A stretch of DNA of 64,000 nucleotides, taken from the NCBI GenBank assembly GCA_024644235.1, contig JAHELJ010000003.1, positions 183,979 through 247,978 of the forward strand, written 5' to 3'. Numbering within the stretch: the stretch's first letter is position 1; each line of letters begins with the position of its first letter. This stretch comes from Lewinellaceae bacterium. Its GTDB lineage: Bacteria > Bacteroidota > Bacteroidia > Chitinophagales > Saprospiraceae. The position numbers and the translations under genes are program-made. The notes beneath the pieces are model-generated. The model was not told where the DNA came from. It did not search any database and was given only the letters and a program-made list of their open reading frames with translations. Shown one piece after another: positions 9,596-19,871 of this stretch.

Positions 9596-11509
9596 ATGCG
9601 ATATATTCTACTATTGATGATGTGGATCCTCCCCAGTTCTATTCTGCCAGGTCAGCAAATCGACCAATGGAAAATGCAGAAATCCGTCGACGATTATTTT
9701 CAGGAAGTTATTGATAACAGTCAGATTCCGGGATTTACAGTCGCCATCGTCAAAGACGAAAAAATCCTATTTGCAAGGGGATATGGTGTGGAGACCATAG
9801 GTGCTCCAAAGCTGATGACATCTGAAACCGTCTGCGCAATAGGCTCGCTGACTAAATCCTTCACCGCTGCGGCTATCATGCAGCTTGAAGAAAAAGGTGT
9901 GCTTGATCTTGATCAGCCGGTTGTCCGTTATCTACCCTGGTTCCGTACTGCCAACAAGACAGAAAGTGATGCGATCACAATTCGCATGATCTTAAGTAAC
10001 ACATCTGGTTTGATGGCTCAACTAACTTCCAATGCTCATAACGATTCTCCCGGGGCTCTTGAAGCCTTTGTCCGGTCTTTGCAGGAAACACATCTTATGA
10101 GAGCACCCGGCACAGCCTATCAGTATTCGAATGCCGGTTTTGCTGTAGCAGGTTTAATCGTAGAAAAAATATCGGGCATGCCTTATGCCGAGTACATTGA
10201 AAAACATATTCTCTCTCCACTGGACATGTTCCGTTCGACAACTGATCCCGAAGATTTTTTTGAAATGAAAAGTATTAATGGTCACCATAATGGATTAGAG
10301 CAAGCATTACCGGCATCTCCAACCATGCCATTGATAGCAATGGCTCCAGCTGGTTCGATCATGCGATCTACAGCACGCGACATATCTAACTACTTAATTG
10401 CGCTCCTGAACGGAGGACGGTTTGGCAACCAAAGCATACTATCTGCCTCAAGCATCGAAACAATGTGGACACCTCAAGTGAGCTTTGTGGGGTTATCCGT
10501 CGACGATGGCGGCGATGGCGAGGACTATCAATATGGACTAGGCTGGATGCTTTCAGAAATTGATGGCCGAAAAATCATTCATCATGCCGGAAGTACAGGG
10601 ACTATGTCTTCAATGACAATGATCGAAAAAGATGAGCGATTGGCTGTAACCATGCTTTTCAATCTGGATTTGACGCTAATTGATAAGTATAAGCATCCCA
10701 CAATGTTTTCGATCATCAATAATGCCTTAAATACCATTCTAGCAGTACCCAGATCAGAATTTGGATTACCAAGAGTTCCTGACCCTTCCCTCAATAATTA
10801 CATTTTAGAAGAAGATCAGAAGACTTCCTACTGTGGCAACTATCTGATGGAGACCGGGGGATATTCTTGGATGTTCAATAGTGCCCTGATTCAAATCAAT
10901 CAGAACAACGCAAAAGAGCTTGAGGCAAAAGCCATTTTGGGAAATAAAACAATAGAATATTTTGAATTGGATTTCATCACTCCAGTAAATGCTGTCTCCC
11001 GAAACATTGGTTTGCCTCACAATATTCATTTCAAAGTGAGCCCAAAAGGAAGGGTGTTGGGAATGTCCTTAAAGGGGTCATACTTCAGAAAGGTGGTAAC
11101 GACTTCTTTTGAGCGCTTTGTCACCCTGCACTCGTATGATTCATCATTTGCCTTCATGGTTTCGGATTCATGGCAATCGGAGTGGAAAGACGAACTCCTT
11201 ATGGGAAATAATGGCGAGTGCTCATTTATAGCAGGATGGGAAACACCAAAGGGAATTATCTCGAATAAACTGTCAGAACATGAAACTTTGCTAAAGGGTC
11301 CGTGGCTTAAATTTAATCGTAGTTCTTATTTCTGGGCGCAACAGAGTTCGAACACACAAAGGGACAAGGAAGATTTACAACACCTCTTGCTCCGAACAAG
11401 AATCAGAGATCGACAATTTTTATTCCTCTACACTACAACTCAAGGGCATTTTACCGCCAAAGATTATGAAGCCATAAATAAGGTTTTAGACTCAATCCGA
11501 TTCCCATGA
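9596..11509 (+). CDS. Serine hydrolase of the beta-lactamase/penicillin-binding-protein fold
   Basis: A 637-residue exported protein when started at the ATG 9596; an in-frame TTG at 9587 is less likely. A signal peptide is at 1-20 (ends LPGQQ). The class C beta-lactamase fold spans about 30-390, with nucleophile motif SLTK at Ser84-Lys87, YSN at 177-179 and HHAGSTG as the third active-site element. The remaining 240 residues are a beta-rich domain of unknown role. Members include DD-peptidases, esterases and D-aminopeptidases, so the substrate is open. It sits 32 nt after the FtsX permease and is likely co-transcribed with that exporter. Confidence 0.85.
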   Translation: MRYILLLMMWILPSSILPGQQIDQWKMQKSVDDYFQEVIDNSQIPGFTVAIVKDEKILFARGYGVETIGAPKLMTSETVCAIGSLTKSFTAAAIMQLEEKGVLDLDQPVVRYLPWFRTANKTESDAITIRMILSNTSGLMAQLTSNAHNDSPGALEAFVRSLQETHLMRAPGTAYQYSNAGFAVAGLIVEKISGMPYAEYIEKHILSPLDMFRSTTDPEDFFEMKSINGHHNGLEQALPASPTMPLIAMAPAGSIMRSTARDISNYLIALLNGGRFGNQSILSASSIETMWTPQVSFVGLSVDDGGDGEDYQYGLGWMLSEIDGRKIIHHAGSTGTMSSMTMIEKDERLAVTMLFNLDLTLIDKYKHPTMFSIINNALNTILAVPRSEFGLPRVPDPSLNNYILEEDQKTSYCGNYLMETGGYSWMFNSALIQINQNNAKELEAKAILGNKTIEYFELDFITPVNAVSRNIGLPHNIHFKVSPKGRVLGMSLKGSYFRKVVTTSFERFVTLHSYDSSFAFMVSDSWQSEWKDELLMGNNGECSFIAGWETPKGIISNKLSEHETLLKGPWLKFNRSSYFWAQQSSNTQRDKEDLQHLLLRTRIRDRQFLFLYTTTQGHFTAKDYEAINKVLDSIRFP

Positions 11510-11835
11510 GGCAAAAGACTCCTGAATACACTTCACATCTTCTCTTTCTGGAGTGCCCAGCCGAAAACTTGAAGATAGGTCACTGACTGAAAATCCAAGT
11601 GTGTATGACCTCATGACAGAGACTTATCTTGATTACCCATGTTTGACCTTCCGCACCATTTTTACCTCATTGACCATATTAGGTCTAGATCTTACCCTAT
11701 TTTTTTTGTAAAATTGAAGGTCTTTCGGCTCTCCCTGATAAGAAGCTTCTTTTGAAAGGCATTTCAAGAACTTTGGCGTACACACTCAATTTCACCAACA
11801 AGACAGCATTATCTTCAAATATTAACTTTCAGATT
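11510..11835. other. Intergenic leader without a gene
   Basis: This stretch lies between the serine hydrolase stop and the chosen start of the iron-sulfur subunit. An in-frame upstream ATG at 11752 would add 28 residues that do not look like the conserved N-terminus, so I treat it as leader. A T-tract at 11700-11708 is the only marked feature. I found no clear terminator, palindrome or TAnnTTTG element. Confidence 0.5.
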
Positions 11836-12294
11836 ATGGCAATTTTTGATCTAAACATTAATGGAAAACAGCATCAAGTCGATGTAGATGGCGACACCCC
11901 AATGCTTTGGGTTATTCGTGATCATGTCGGTCTCATGGGTACAAAGTACGGGTGTGGAATCGCCCAGTGTGGTGCTTGCACCGTTCATATCGAAGGAGTA
12001 CCTACCCGTTCGTGCACTACCCCGGTATCAACGGTAGGCAACAGAAAGGTGACCACCATCGAGGGATTATCCGAAAAAGGAGATCATCCGGTACAAAAAG
12101 CTTGGCTTGAGCACGACGTCCCTCAATGCGGTTACTGCCAGGCTGGTCAAATCATGAGTGCAGCGGCGCTTTTGGAAAGCAATCCAGATCCGACTGACGA
12201 AGAGATTGATGGAGCTATGGACGGAAATATTTGTCGCTGTGGCACCTATGTTCGAATCAAGGCAGCAATCAAGACAGCTGCAGAGATGAAGTAA
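11836..12294 (+). CDS. 2Fe-2S subunit of a molybdenum hydroxylase (isoquinoline 1-oxidoreductase alpha-like)
   Basis: A 152-residue electron-transfer subunit of the xanthine-oxidase family. The N-terminal plant-ferredoxin-type cluster uses Cys40, Cys45, Cys48 and Cys60 ([10 protein letters not shown]), and the C-terminal cluster uses Cys98, Cys101, Cys133 and Cys135 (QCGYCQ and ICRCG). It passes electrons from the molybdenum centre of the neighbouring large subunit to an outside acceptor. The start at 11836 gives the normal length and the conserved opening [10 protein letters not shown]. The large subunit follows after 42 nt. No FAD subunit is adjacent, as is usual for IorAB-type enzymes. Confidence 0.9.
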   Translation: MAIFDLNINGKQHQVDVDGDTPMLWVIRDHVGLMGTKYGCGIAQCGACTVHIEGVPTRSCTTPVSTVGNRKVTTIEGLSEKGDHPVQKAWLEHDVPQCGYCQAGQIMSAAALLESNPDPTDEEIDGAMDGNICRCGTYVRIKAAIKTAAEMK

Positions 12295-12336
12295 GTTTGG
12301 TGCGGACATAGTTTTCTTTACTCTAAAATTTCAATC

Positions 12337-14538
12337 ATGACTCTTGTAAAAACATCATATAATCGAAGATCCTTTCTTAAAGCCTCTGCTGCAACCAGCG
12401 GAGGGATGGTACTTGGTTTCAGTTGGCTGGCATCTTGCACTCCTCCCACTGCGGAGCAACTTTTAACCATGCCCAGCGAATGGTTTGACATCAACGCCTT
12501 CCTCAAAATTGGAGACAATGGTGTGGTAACCATTTTCTCTCCCAATCCTGAAATTGGGCAAAACGTAAAAACCTCCATGCCAATGATTGTGGCGGAAGAA
12601 CTTGATGTAGACTGGGAAAAAGTAGTGGTGGAGCAAGCCGGTCTCAACACCTCAAAATATACTCGCCAATTAGCCGGGGGGAGTCAATCCATCCGACAGG
12701 GTTGGCAAAGTCTTCGTATGGCTGGAGCAACAGCCCGTAGGATGTTGTTGGAAGCAGCTGCCCAAGAATGGGCGGTTCCTGTGGGGGAATTGTCAACGAG
12801 TGCTGGCGAGATCATGCATGAAGGCAGTGGCAAAAAAATGGGGTATGGAGAGATCGCTTCCAAAGCAGCTATGGTATCAGTACCCGAAGAAGTTGAACTA
12901 AAAGATCCCAAAGATTTCACGATCATTGGCACCTCCCGCAAGAATGTTGATGGTAAAAAAATTGCCATGGGAGAACCCCTTTTTGGTCTCGATGTGACAC
13001 GAGATGGAATGCTGATTGCGATGATCGAGCACCCACCTGCGTTTGGTATGAAGATAAAATCTGTAGATGATGCCTCTGCTAAATCAATGCCCGGAATCAA
13101 GGACGTGATTCGGTTTAGTACTGCACCTCCCGAAGGTGTCGATCGCCAATGGTCAGACGTGAACGCCTGGGATGAATTGGTAGCGATCGTTGGAGAAAGC
13201 ACCTGGCAAGTGATGAAAGCTAAAAAGGCTCTGAAAGTGCAATGGGAAGCTGCTTCACCTGCTGAAAGTTCAGCTGATCATGAATCAACGCTAGCCGAAC
13301 TGATAAGCAAAACGGCAGATGAGCCCTCCAGAAAGGACGGAGATCCTGAAGCCGTATTCCGTTCAGCTGCCAAAGTGATCGAACGTACCTATAATGCACC
13401 TTTCCTGGCTCACAACACTTTAGAGCCAATGAATTTCTTCGCTCATGTGACACCAGATCATGCCGAGCTACTAGGACCAATTCAGACACCTGAGTTTCTA
13501 AGCAAGTCAGTTTCAGCGATCTTAGACATGCCAGAGGAGAACATTTCCATCATGCTGACTAGAATGGGTGGAGGATTCGGCAGAAGACTTTATGGACATT
13601 TCGGAGTAGAGGCAGCTGTGATCTCCCAGAAGATGAATGCCCCGATCAAGTTAGTCTATAGCCGGGAGGACGATATGACTCAAGGTACTTACCGGCCAGC
13701 TTATAAGGTGCACTATAAGGCTGCGCTTGACGATAACAACAACCTTATTGCTTTTGCAGTGAAAGGTGCTGGAACCCATGGTGGGCCGGTATTCGCCAAC
13801 CGGTTTCCGGCAGGAACTGTAGACAATTACATCGCGGAAAATCACCGAAAAGATTCCAATATATCTACTGGTGCCTGGAGGGCTCCCAGATCAAACTTTA
13901 TGGCTTTTGCCGAGCAAAGTTTTCTGGATGAGGTAGCCGAAGCAGCTGGTAAAGATCCGATTGACTTCCGATTGGAATTATTTGACCGCGCGATCAAAAA
14001 TCCGGTGGGAACTGACAACGATTATGACGCTGAACGTTATGCCGGAGTTCTCAGATTGGTGAAGGAGAAATCAAACTGGGGAGCTGACATGCCAGGGGTA
14101 CATCGCGGCGTATCAGCATATTTTTGTCATAATTCTTACGTGGCACAAGTAGTGGATGTGGTCATGCAGAATAACCGGCCAAAGGTTCAAAAGGTTTGGT
14201 GTGCTGTGGATTGCGGTATCGTGGTAAATCCCGTCGCAGCTCTTAACCAGATTGAAGGAGGTATAGTTGATGGAATTGGACACGCCATGTATAGTGCTCT
14301 GACTTTCACAGACGGCCAACCTCAGCAAAACAACTTCAACACCTATCGCTTGATCCGGCATGGCGAAGCACCGATGGAAATTGAAACATTCTTTGTCGAC
14401 AATGGAATCGATCCAACAGGTCTGGGGGAACCTTCACTCCCACCAGTGCAAGGAGCTTTGGCCAATGCGCTTTACAAGGCTACCGGAGAGCGATTAGAAA
14501 GCCAACCTTTTGAGAAGGATCAGGCCCTGCTTGGTTAA
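12337..14538 (+). CDS. Molybdopterin-binding large subunit of a xanthine dehydrogenase-family hydroxylase
   Basis: A 733-residue IorB-like protein. A twin-arginine signal (RRSFLKASAATSGG, ending near ASC at residue 33) points to Tat export of a folded cofactor-loaded enzyme; the Cys may carry a lipid. The molybdenum-binding parts include GGGFGRRLYG in the middle and GLGEPSLPPV near the C-terminus, just before a probable active-site Glu region. Such enzymes hydroxylate N-heterocycles or oxidise aldehydes with water as oxygen donor. The substrate cannot be told. It forms an operon with the 2Fe-2S subunit and is closed by a terminator at 14567. Confidence 0.9.
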   Translation: MTLVKTSYNRRSFLKASAATSGGMVLGFSWLASCTPPTAEQLLTMPSEWFDINAFLKIGDNGVVTIFSPNPEIGQNVKTSMPMIVAEELDVDWEKVVVEQAGLNTSKYTRQLAGGSQSIRQGWQSLRMAGATARRMLLEAAAQEWAVPVGELSTSAGEIMHEGSGKKMGYGEIASKAAMVSVPEEVELKDPKDFTIIGTSRKNVDGKKIAMGEPLFGLDVTRDGMLIAMIEHPPAFGMKIKSVDDASAKSMPGIKDVIRFSTAPPEGVDRQWSDVNAWDELVAIVGESTWQVMKAKKALKVQWEAASPAESSADHESTLAELISKTADEPSRKDGDPEAVFRSAAKVIERTYNAPFLAHNTLEPMNFFAHVTPDHAELLGPIQTPEFLSKSVSAILDMPEENISIMLTRMGGGFGRRLYGHFGVEAAVISQKMNAPIKLVYSREDDMTQGTYRPAYKVHYKAALDDNNNLIAFAVKGAGTHGGPVFANRFPAGTVDNYIAENHRKDSNISTGAWRAPRSNFMAFAEQSFLDEVAEAAGKDPIDFRLELFDRAIKNPVGTDNDYDAERYAGVLRLVKEKSNWGADMPGVHRGVSAYFCHNSYVAQVVDVVMQNNRPKVQKVWCAVDCGIVVNPVAALNQIEGGIVDGIGHAMYSALTFTDGQPQQNNFNTYRLIRHGEAPMEIETFFVDNGIDPTGLGEPSLPPVQGALANALYKATGERLESQPFEKDQALLG

Positions 14539-14566
14539 AAGATTTTAGAACAATTCAAATGCCTAT

Positions 14567-14594
14567 GGGTCCGGTAAGTGCCGGACCCTGTTTT
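14567..14594 (+). terminator. Rho-independent terminator after the molybdenum hydroxylase genes
   Basis: A perfect 8-bp GC-rich stem (GGGTCCGG at 14567-14574, CCGGACCC at 14581-14588) with a 6-nt loop, followed by TGTTTTG. It lies 28 nt after the stop of the large subunit, between convergent genes, and may also slow transcription from the ridA side. Confidence 0.8.
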
Positions 14595-14612
14595 GTTTGT
14601 TAATATCCTAAC

Positions 14613-15002
14613 CTAAATTCTGGCCACCACTTTGATTTCTATCAGCAATTCCGGCATGACCAGTCCGGCAACTTGCACCATAGTTTGAGAGACTTCCGGG
14701 TTACGGCCGTAGGCTTCCTGTCTTACGGCAAACACCTTCTCAATGTTGGCCATGGTATCCTGCATGTCAGTTACCAGCCACATTTCATCGATGATGTGGT
14801 CCATAGTGGCTCCATATTTGTCTAGAATGGATTTGATGCTGTCATAGACAACCTTGACCTGGCCCGCCAGGTCGCCTTCTTGAAGCGGTTTTCCGGTATC
14901 ATCGACACTTACCTGACCAGAGAGATAAATAGTATCGCCGACACGAACAGCATCAGCAATGAAATCTTTGAAAGGTCCGGTTCGAATAACTTCCTTCTGC
15001 AT
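14613..15002 (-). CDS. RidA family protein (YjgF/YER057c/UK114)
   Basis: A 129-residue protein covering the whole RidA fold, with the opening TGPFKDFIADAVRVGDTIYLSGQV, a central VYDSIKSILDKYGAT helix and the C-terminal VQVAGLVMPELLIEIKVVA strand. RidA enzymes deaminate reactive enamine/imine intermediates released by PLP enzymes. The usual imine-binding Arg of true RidA (in an R-x-x-V context near residue 105) is not obvious here, so this may be an Rid2-7-type relative rather than RidA proper. It stands alone, with a 282-nt gap upstream. Confidence 0.82.
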   Translation of the reverse strand: MQKEVIRTGPFKDFIADAVRVGDTIYLSGQVSVDDTGKPLQEGDLAGQVKVVYDSIKSILDKYGATMDHIIDEMWLVTDMQDTMANIEKVFAVRQEAYGRNPEVSQTMVQVAGLVMPELLIEIKVVARI

Positions 15003-15284
15003 ATCACTTGGTTCTTAAGAGGAGTTAGAGCTTTTCCTGGCCAAACTCCTATGTTAATCATTCTAAATAAGATCGCCTTTTTCCTGGGTCATTTCAAAAC
15101 TAACTAACATCTTTCCTTCATTCTCCTGCATTAGAAACTTTGCAGGAGATAATCCTTTGGTTATAGTTCCATCGGTGATAACTGGAATACGTCACTCTGT
15201 TAGTCTACTACTCAAAGACGTCCGAAATGGAATACTGAACTATCAATGGTACAAAAGACCATTGCTTTATCCCTGATTAAAAAA

Positions 15285-17297
15285 TTAAACGGGGGGCAAA
15301 TTCAAACGCTTCAGAAAGGCCTGGAATCTCGGATCGTCATGAAGAATTTTAAATTCAGGCCAGGTTCTAAGAGTTACAAGCCATGGATCGGGAAATTCAT
15401 AATCCAGCCATTTGTACATCTCATTATATTCTCCCAGCGTCATATATATGTAGGCTATCCAAAAGGCTGATCTTGGACTCATTTCCTGATTTATCATTTC
15501 CTCAAGAATAGTCAGTCCTTTGTCAGGCTGTCCAGCCAGGACATAGGTGCCTCCCAAAGCTCCACGCCATATTGGATGCACCGATGCAGCACTCTGATGA
15601 GCATTAATCGCCTCCTCAAACATCCCTTTAGCCATGTAAACATTGCCCTGCACCCACAGGCCATGCCCGAATTCCGGGTCTAATTCCAGTCCTTCTTGTA
15701 CTTCTTTATAGGCTTTATCGACGTCTCCTGCCCAGAGATAAAGGCTACCCATATCGTAAGTGTAAAGTGGCCAAAGAGGATCCAATTCTTTAGCTAGCAA
15801 ATGATGTTCGATCGCTTCCTCAAAACGTCCGAATGAGGCAAGATACCAGGCATATTGAAATCTCGCTATAGCTAAATTGGGATTGATCTGAAGCGCTTTC
15901 AGATATCCTTTTTCCGCTCCCTCGAAATCCCATTCATAGTACGTCTTAATCATAGCTTGGACCGCATGTGCTTCAGCAAGTGTGGAGTCCAATCTGATAG
16001 CCTGCAGAGCAGCTGCCCGGCCTCTTTTCCAAACCTGGTTTTCAGGGTCAGGACCATGACCTAAAAGCATATATCCCATAGCTAGACTTGAATAGACTCT
16101 TGGATCGGCCGGATCAAGTTCTACGGCATCCAATAAATATTGTATTCCTTTCTCGAAATCTTCCGGAGTTGATTTGTTCAGGAAATACATTCCCCTCAGA
16201 TAGGCTTTATATGCCTCTGCATCCACGTCACTTTCCCTGGGTTGTGTATCGATATTGTATGCGGTCAATCCAACTTTTATCCGTCTGGCAATATCAGTCC
16301 TTACATCCTGATATAGTTTAAGAATTTCGTCGATTTTCCTCTCATAAGTATTTGACCATAACACTTTCTCATTAGGTCGGGTCCTTACCAGTTTGAGATC
16401 CAAAAGGACAGTGTCTTCAGAGACCAGCAAATCACCGGTTACAATACAATCAACAGCCAGATCCTGGCTGATTTCCTTAAGGGATTTATTCGATTGGGTG
16501 TATGGAAGTGTTGACCACCTGTCAAGAACCCGCACTGAAGCTAACTGGCCCAGCTCACTAACTAATCCCACGTGTATGCCCTCATTCATGATGTCTTGAT
16601 CTGTCATGCTCGATGACGATTGAAACGGGAGAATAGCCAGGGATTGAATGACTTCAGCAGGACTATTAAGTCGAGGACCGACCCACCATCCAATCAAAAG
16701 TAGCAGGAATATGCCCAAAATATACAGTAGAGGATTGGCCTTACGCACTTCTTTTTTGAGTTTGCCTCTCAAAATTTCTATTTCAGGTACCACTAGTCCC
16801 TGATTCCCAAGTGCGAACACCTCCATCGGATGCTCAATATTCTTAAATTCAAATAAACCCAGAGAGATCATTTGAAACTCCGGTTGGTTGCTGATCTCTT
16901 TACTGATCGTTCCTGATACGAGGATAGATCCAGCAACGCCCATTGATTCAATACGAGAAGCAGCATTAACCCCCGCACCATACAATTCCTCATTATCAAC
17001 TACGATATCACCCATATGCAGACCAATCCGCAGGGGAACCTTAGGATCTCTCCGAAGCTCAAGTTGTATGTGATATGCACATCTTACAGCCTCTACCGCA
17101 GATGAAAAAATACATAAGCTACCGTCACCATAGGTTTGGATCAATCTGCCATCATGGTCCTGAAGTCCTTTCTGGAGAACCTGACGATATCGTTTGGCCA
17201 GGAAACGCCCTGTGTTCTCATCCTCTTCCATCATCCGGGTGTATCCCTCAATATCCGAGAACATTATGGCTGCCAATTGACGTTTCTGATGTGGCAT
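15285..17297 (-). CDS. Class III nucleotide cyclase homologue with TolB-like and TPR domains
   Basis: A 670-residue paralogue of the gene at 1-1953, with cyclase domain (about 1-165), one membrane helix (about 190-210), TolB/FlgO-like domain (about 220-320) and TPR repeats (about 340-660). The start at 17297 gives MPHQKRQLAAIMFSD, parallel to the paralogue; six residues more are possible upstream. The metal Asp residues are present (MFSDIEG), but the adenine-selecting Lys position is Gln (IQTYGDG) and the partner Asp is Glu (EELYGAGVN). The product, cAMP, cGMP or something else, is therefore uncertain. It is not in an operon. Confidence 0.87.
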   Translation of the reverse strand: MPHQKRQLAAIMFSDIEGYTRMMEEDENTGRFLAKRYRQVLQKGLQDHDGRLIQTYGDGSLCIFSSAVEAVRCAYHIQLELRRDPKVPLRIGLHMGDIVVDNEELYGAGVNAASRIESMGVAGSILVSGTISKEISNQPEFQMISLGLFEFKNIEHPMEVFALGNQGLVVPEIEILRGKLKKEVRKANPLLYILGIFLLLLIGWWVGPRLNSPAEVIQSLAILPFQSSSSMTDQDIMNEGIHVGLVSELGQLASVRVLDRWSTLPYTQSNKSLKEISQDLAVDCIVTGDLLVSEDTVLLDLKLVRTRPNEKVLWSNTYERKIDEILKLYQDVRTDIARRIKVGLTAYNIDTQPRESDVDAEAYKAYLRGMYFLNKSTPEDFEKGIQYLLDAVELDPADPRVYSSLAMGYMLLGHGPDPENQVWKRGRAAALQAIRLDSTLAEAHAVQAMIKTYYEWDFEGAEKGYLKALQINPNLAIARFQYAWYLASFGRFEEAIEHHLLAKELDPLWPLYTYDMGSLYLWAGDVDKAYKEVQEGLELDPEFGHGLWVQGNVYMAKGMFEEAINAHQSAASVHPIWRGALGGTYVLAGQPDKGLTILEEMINQEMSPRSAFWIAYIYMTLGEYNEMYKWLDYEFPDPWLVTLRTWPEFKILHDDPRFQAFLKRLNLPPV

Positions 17298-17399
17298 AGC
17301 AAGATAAGTTAGCAATAAGAATCTGAGCTTGTTGCTCTAATTTTGTTTGGGGATGCTAATCTTTCGTCGACGCCTTCTCCAATCAGCTTCAGAGGCTCT

Positions 17400-18989
17400 T
17401 CAAGAGATTCCTTCTGTGAGCTTACCATCAACTGTCCTGATGATACCCCATGGATTACCATCTTTCAAAGCATCAGGCAGGAGGGTTTGGGAAAAATCCT
17501 GGTAACATACCGGCCGGGCAAATCTCCGGATTGCCGCAGTTCCGACAGAGGTGGTTCTCGAATCAGTGGTGGCAGGATAGGGTCCTCCATGCACCATGGC
17601 ATGGCAGACTTCCACTCCGGTAGGAAAACCGTTGATGATGAGTCGTCCCACTTTTCTTTCCAGAACACTAATCAATTCCTGGTAGGTCACCAATTCTGTT
17701 CCATCAGCATGAATGGTGGCAGTCAAATGACCTTCCAGATTCTCAGCGGCCTGGATCAATTGTCTTTTGGAGCCTGATTGGACCAGAACGCTGGATGGGC
17801 CAAACACCTCCTCAGCGATGTCCGGATCCTCAAGGAGGATTTCAGCATCCGTGATGAAGAGAGATGCTCGTGCTGCATTCGGCCCTTCACCTTGCGGTCC
17901 TTCGCTGGCTAACTTAACTCCCTCATGCTCGGAGAGACTTTTCTTGCCAGCTTCGAATGACTGAAGTATTCCTGATGTTAACATTGTTCCTGCTTCCGAA
18001 TTGCGGATCTCCTCATCCAATACTTTTAAGAAATCATCCAAATCATCATTCTTCTCCGCAATCACTAGACCCGGATTGGTACAAAACTGCCCAACACCAA
18101 GATTGATTGATTTGGCCAAGCCAGACGCAATCGATTTAGCTCTGGCTCGCATAGCACCGGGCAAGATAAAGACTGGATTGACACTTCCCATTTCAGCATA
18201 AACGGGAATGGGTTCTTCTCTGGCATTTGCGATCTGAAAAAGGGCCAAACCACCAGATTGTGAACCGGTAAAGCCAACCGCTTTTATTAAAGGATGCTTT
18301 ACCAAGGCAATACCTCCGGCATGACTTCGGCCATGTACCATCGAAAAGACACCATCCGGCATCGCTGTCTGCCTGGCTGCCTCCACAATAGCCCTACCCA
18401 CTAGCTCGGAAGTTGCTGGATGGGCTGGATGAGCCTTGAAAACAACAGGGCAACCTGCCGCTAATGCCGAAGCGGTATCGCCTCCTGCAACAGAGAACGC
18501 CAAGGGGAAATTACTGGCACCAAAAACAGCCACCGGCCCTAATGGAATTAGCATAGACCGGATATCAGCTTTTGGGATTGGCTGCCGGTCTGGGTCAGCC
18601 CGGTCAATTCTGGCATCTACCCATTGTCCCTGACGAACAACCTCCGCGAACAGTCTGAGTTGATTCATTGTCCTTCCCCGTTCGCCGATCAACCTTCCCT
18701 CTGGTAAGGCAGTCTCGGAGTGACACTTGCTGATTAACTGATCACCAATTGACAGTATCTGATCTGCAATGGCGTCTAAAAAATCAGCCCTTTGTTCTTT
18801 GGTAAGGCTGCGATATCCATCAAAGGCAGATTCTGCCAGCTGAACAGCCCTATTGATTTCCTCCGCAGTAGCATCCACAAACTCTACATCCGTGATGACT
18901 GTGTTGTCTTGTGGTGAGATCGAATGGTACGATTCCTGCCCTTGACGAGATTCGGAAAATCCAATTAACTGAGATCCTGTTAGTATCAT
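17400..18989 (-). CDS. 2,5-dioxovalerate (alpha-ketoglutaric semialdehyde) dehydrogenase
   Basis: A 529-residue aldehyde dehydrogenase of the KGSADH branch: general-base Glu266 in YAEMGSVNP, nucleophile Cys303 in VGQFCTNPG, and cofactor-binding [25 protein letters not shown]. Enzymes of this branch oxidise 2,5-dioxopentanoate to 2-oxoglutarate with NAD(P)+, the last step of non-phosphorylating pentose, glucarate or hydroxyproline breakdown. The gene start overlaps the stop of a dehydratase of the same pathway (ATGA, 18986-18989), strongly supporting the role. The upstream sugar dehydrogenase, lactonase and first dehydratase are not in the window. Confidence 0.88.
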   Translation of the reverse strand: MILTGSQLIGFSESRQGQESYHSISPQDNTVITDVEFVDATAEEINRAVQLAESAFDGYRSLTKEQRADFLDAIADQILSIGDQLISKCHSETALPEGRLIGERGRTMNQLRLFAEVVRQGQWVDARIDRADPDRQPIPKADIRSMLIPLGPVAVFGASNFPLAFSVAGGDTASALAAGCPVVFKAHPAHPATSELVGRAIVEAARQTAMPDGVFSMVHGRSHAGGIALVKHPLIKAVGFTGSQSGGLALFQIANAREEPIPVYAEMGSVNPVFILPGAMRARAKSIASGLAKSINLGVGQFCTNPGLVIAEKNDDLDDFLKVLDEEIRNSEAGTMLTSGILQSFEAGKKSLSEHEGVKLASEGPQGEGPNAARASLFITDAEILLEDPDIAEEVFGPSSVLVQSGSKRQLIQAAENLEGHLTATIHADGTELVTYQELISVLERKVGRLIINGFPTGVEVCHAMVHGGPYPATTDSRTTSVGTAAIRRFARPVCYQDFSQTLLPDALKDGNPWGIIRTVDGKLTEGIS

Positions 18990-19831
18990 TTCATTTTGTT
19001 TTGTCGAGCCACTTTGTTTTTCAAGGTGCCAATTCCGTCAATGGTTATTTCTACTACGTCTCCTTCGACCAATGTAAAGTCATGGGGCGGTACGATGCCG
19101 GTACCTGTCATCAGGAGGCACCCGTTGGGAAAAATGCACTCCCGAAACAAATAACTCACCAATTCATCTGGTGTTCTCTTCATCTGACTCAATTCGATCT
19201 CGTCTGAAAAGACCAATTGTTGCTCTCTCCTGATCTCTAACCTTATCCTAGTCTCCTTGGAGAGTGGCTGATCAGTGATATAGATGCAGGGCCCGATTGC
19301 CGCACATCTTTCGTACATCTTCGCCTGAGGTAAGTAAAGGGGGTTCTCGCCTTCGATACTTCTTGAACTCATGTCATTTCCGATCGTATATCCGATGATA
19401 TTTCCAAAACGGTTAATGGCCAGGGTGAGCTCTGGTTCAGGTACATCCCACGTTGAATCGTGACGGATGTATACCGCCTCTCCAGGACCAACAGCCCGAG
19501 AGGGTGTTGCTTTGAAGAATATTTCAGGCCGCTCGGCCGCATATACCCGGTCATACACACTACCTCCATCTTGAGACTCCTCCATACGAGCAGTTCGACT
19601 TCGATAATAGGTCACCCCAGCTGCCCATACTTCCTGGCTAACCAGTGGCTTCAGTAACTTCGTCTTTTGGAAGGTTGTTGCCGTTATGGGCTGTCCAGCC
19701 TTCATCAATGAATTGAGATTCACATTTTGAGTCTGAAAGAGGGTATCCCATTCATGAGCTTCAAGATGGATATACCCTTCTTCTGATTCCAGGATAGTCC
19801 CAATTTCGGTTAGATAAATTTTCATGGTCAT
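18986..19831 (-). CDS. Fumarylacetoacetate hydrolase-family dehydratase, 2-keto-3-deoxy-arabinonate dehydratase-like
   Basis: A 281-residue protein of the FAH fold with metal-binding acids in PEPELTL (Glu132, Glu134) and GNDMSSRS (Asp153), and an N-terminal domain of the KdaD type. KdaD removes water from 2-keto-3-deoxy-pentonate to give 2,5-dioxopentanoate, the substrate of the aldehyde dehydrogenase encoded immediately downstream. That partnership, with a 4-nt overlap, is the main reason for this name rather than another FAH-family function. An ATG two codons in (19825) is an alternative start. Confidence 0.82.
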   Translation of the reverse strand: MTMKIYLTEIGTILESEEGYIHLEAHEWDTLFQTQNVNLNSLMKAGQPITATTFQKTKLLKPLVSQEVWAAGVTYYRSRTARMEESQDGGSVYDRVYAAERPEIFFKATPSRAVGPGEAVYIRHDSTWDVPEPELTLAINRFGNIIGYTIGNDMSSRSIEGENPLYLPQAKMYERCAAIGPCIYITDQPLSKETRIRLEIRREQQLVFSDEIELSQMKRTPDELVSYLFRECIFPNGCLLMTGTGIVPPHDFTLVEGDVVEITIDGIGTLKNKVARQNKMK

Positions 19832-19871
19832 TTATGGAAGGGCAACAAGATGGCAAAATTGCTTTTTGAAT

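Noticed and set aside
12318..13202. Long open frames on the opposite strand of the molybdenum hydroxylase gene (for example 12684-13202)
   Set aside because: They lie wholly within a gene with clear family motifs and show no motif or start signal of their own; they are shadows.
15244..15264. A 7-bp inverted repeat (CAATGGT/ACCATTG) downstream of the second cyclase gene, considered as terminator
   Set aside because: The stem is short and AT-rich, and no T-run follows in the direction of the cyclase gene; it may be chance.
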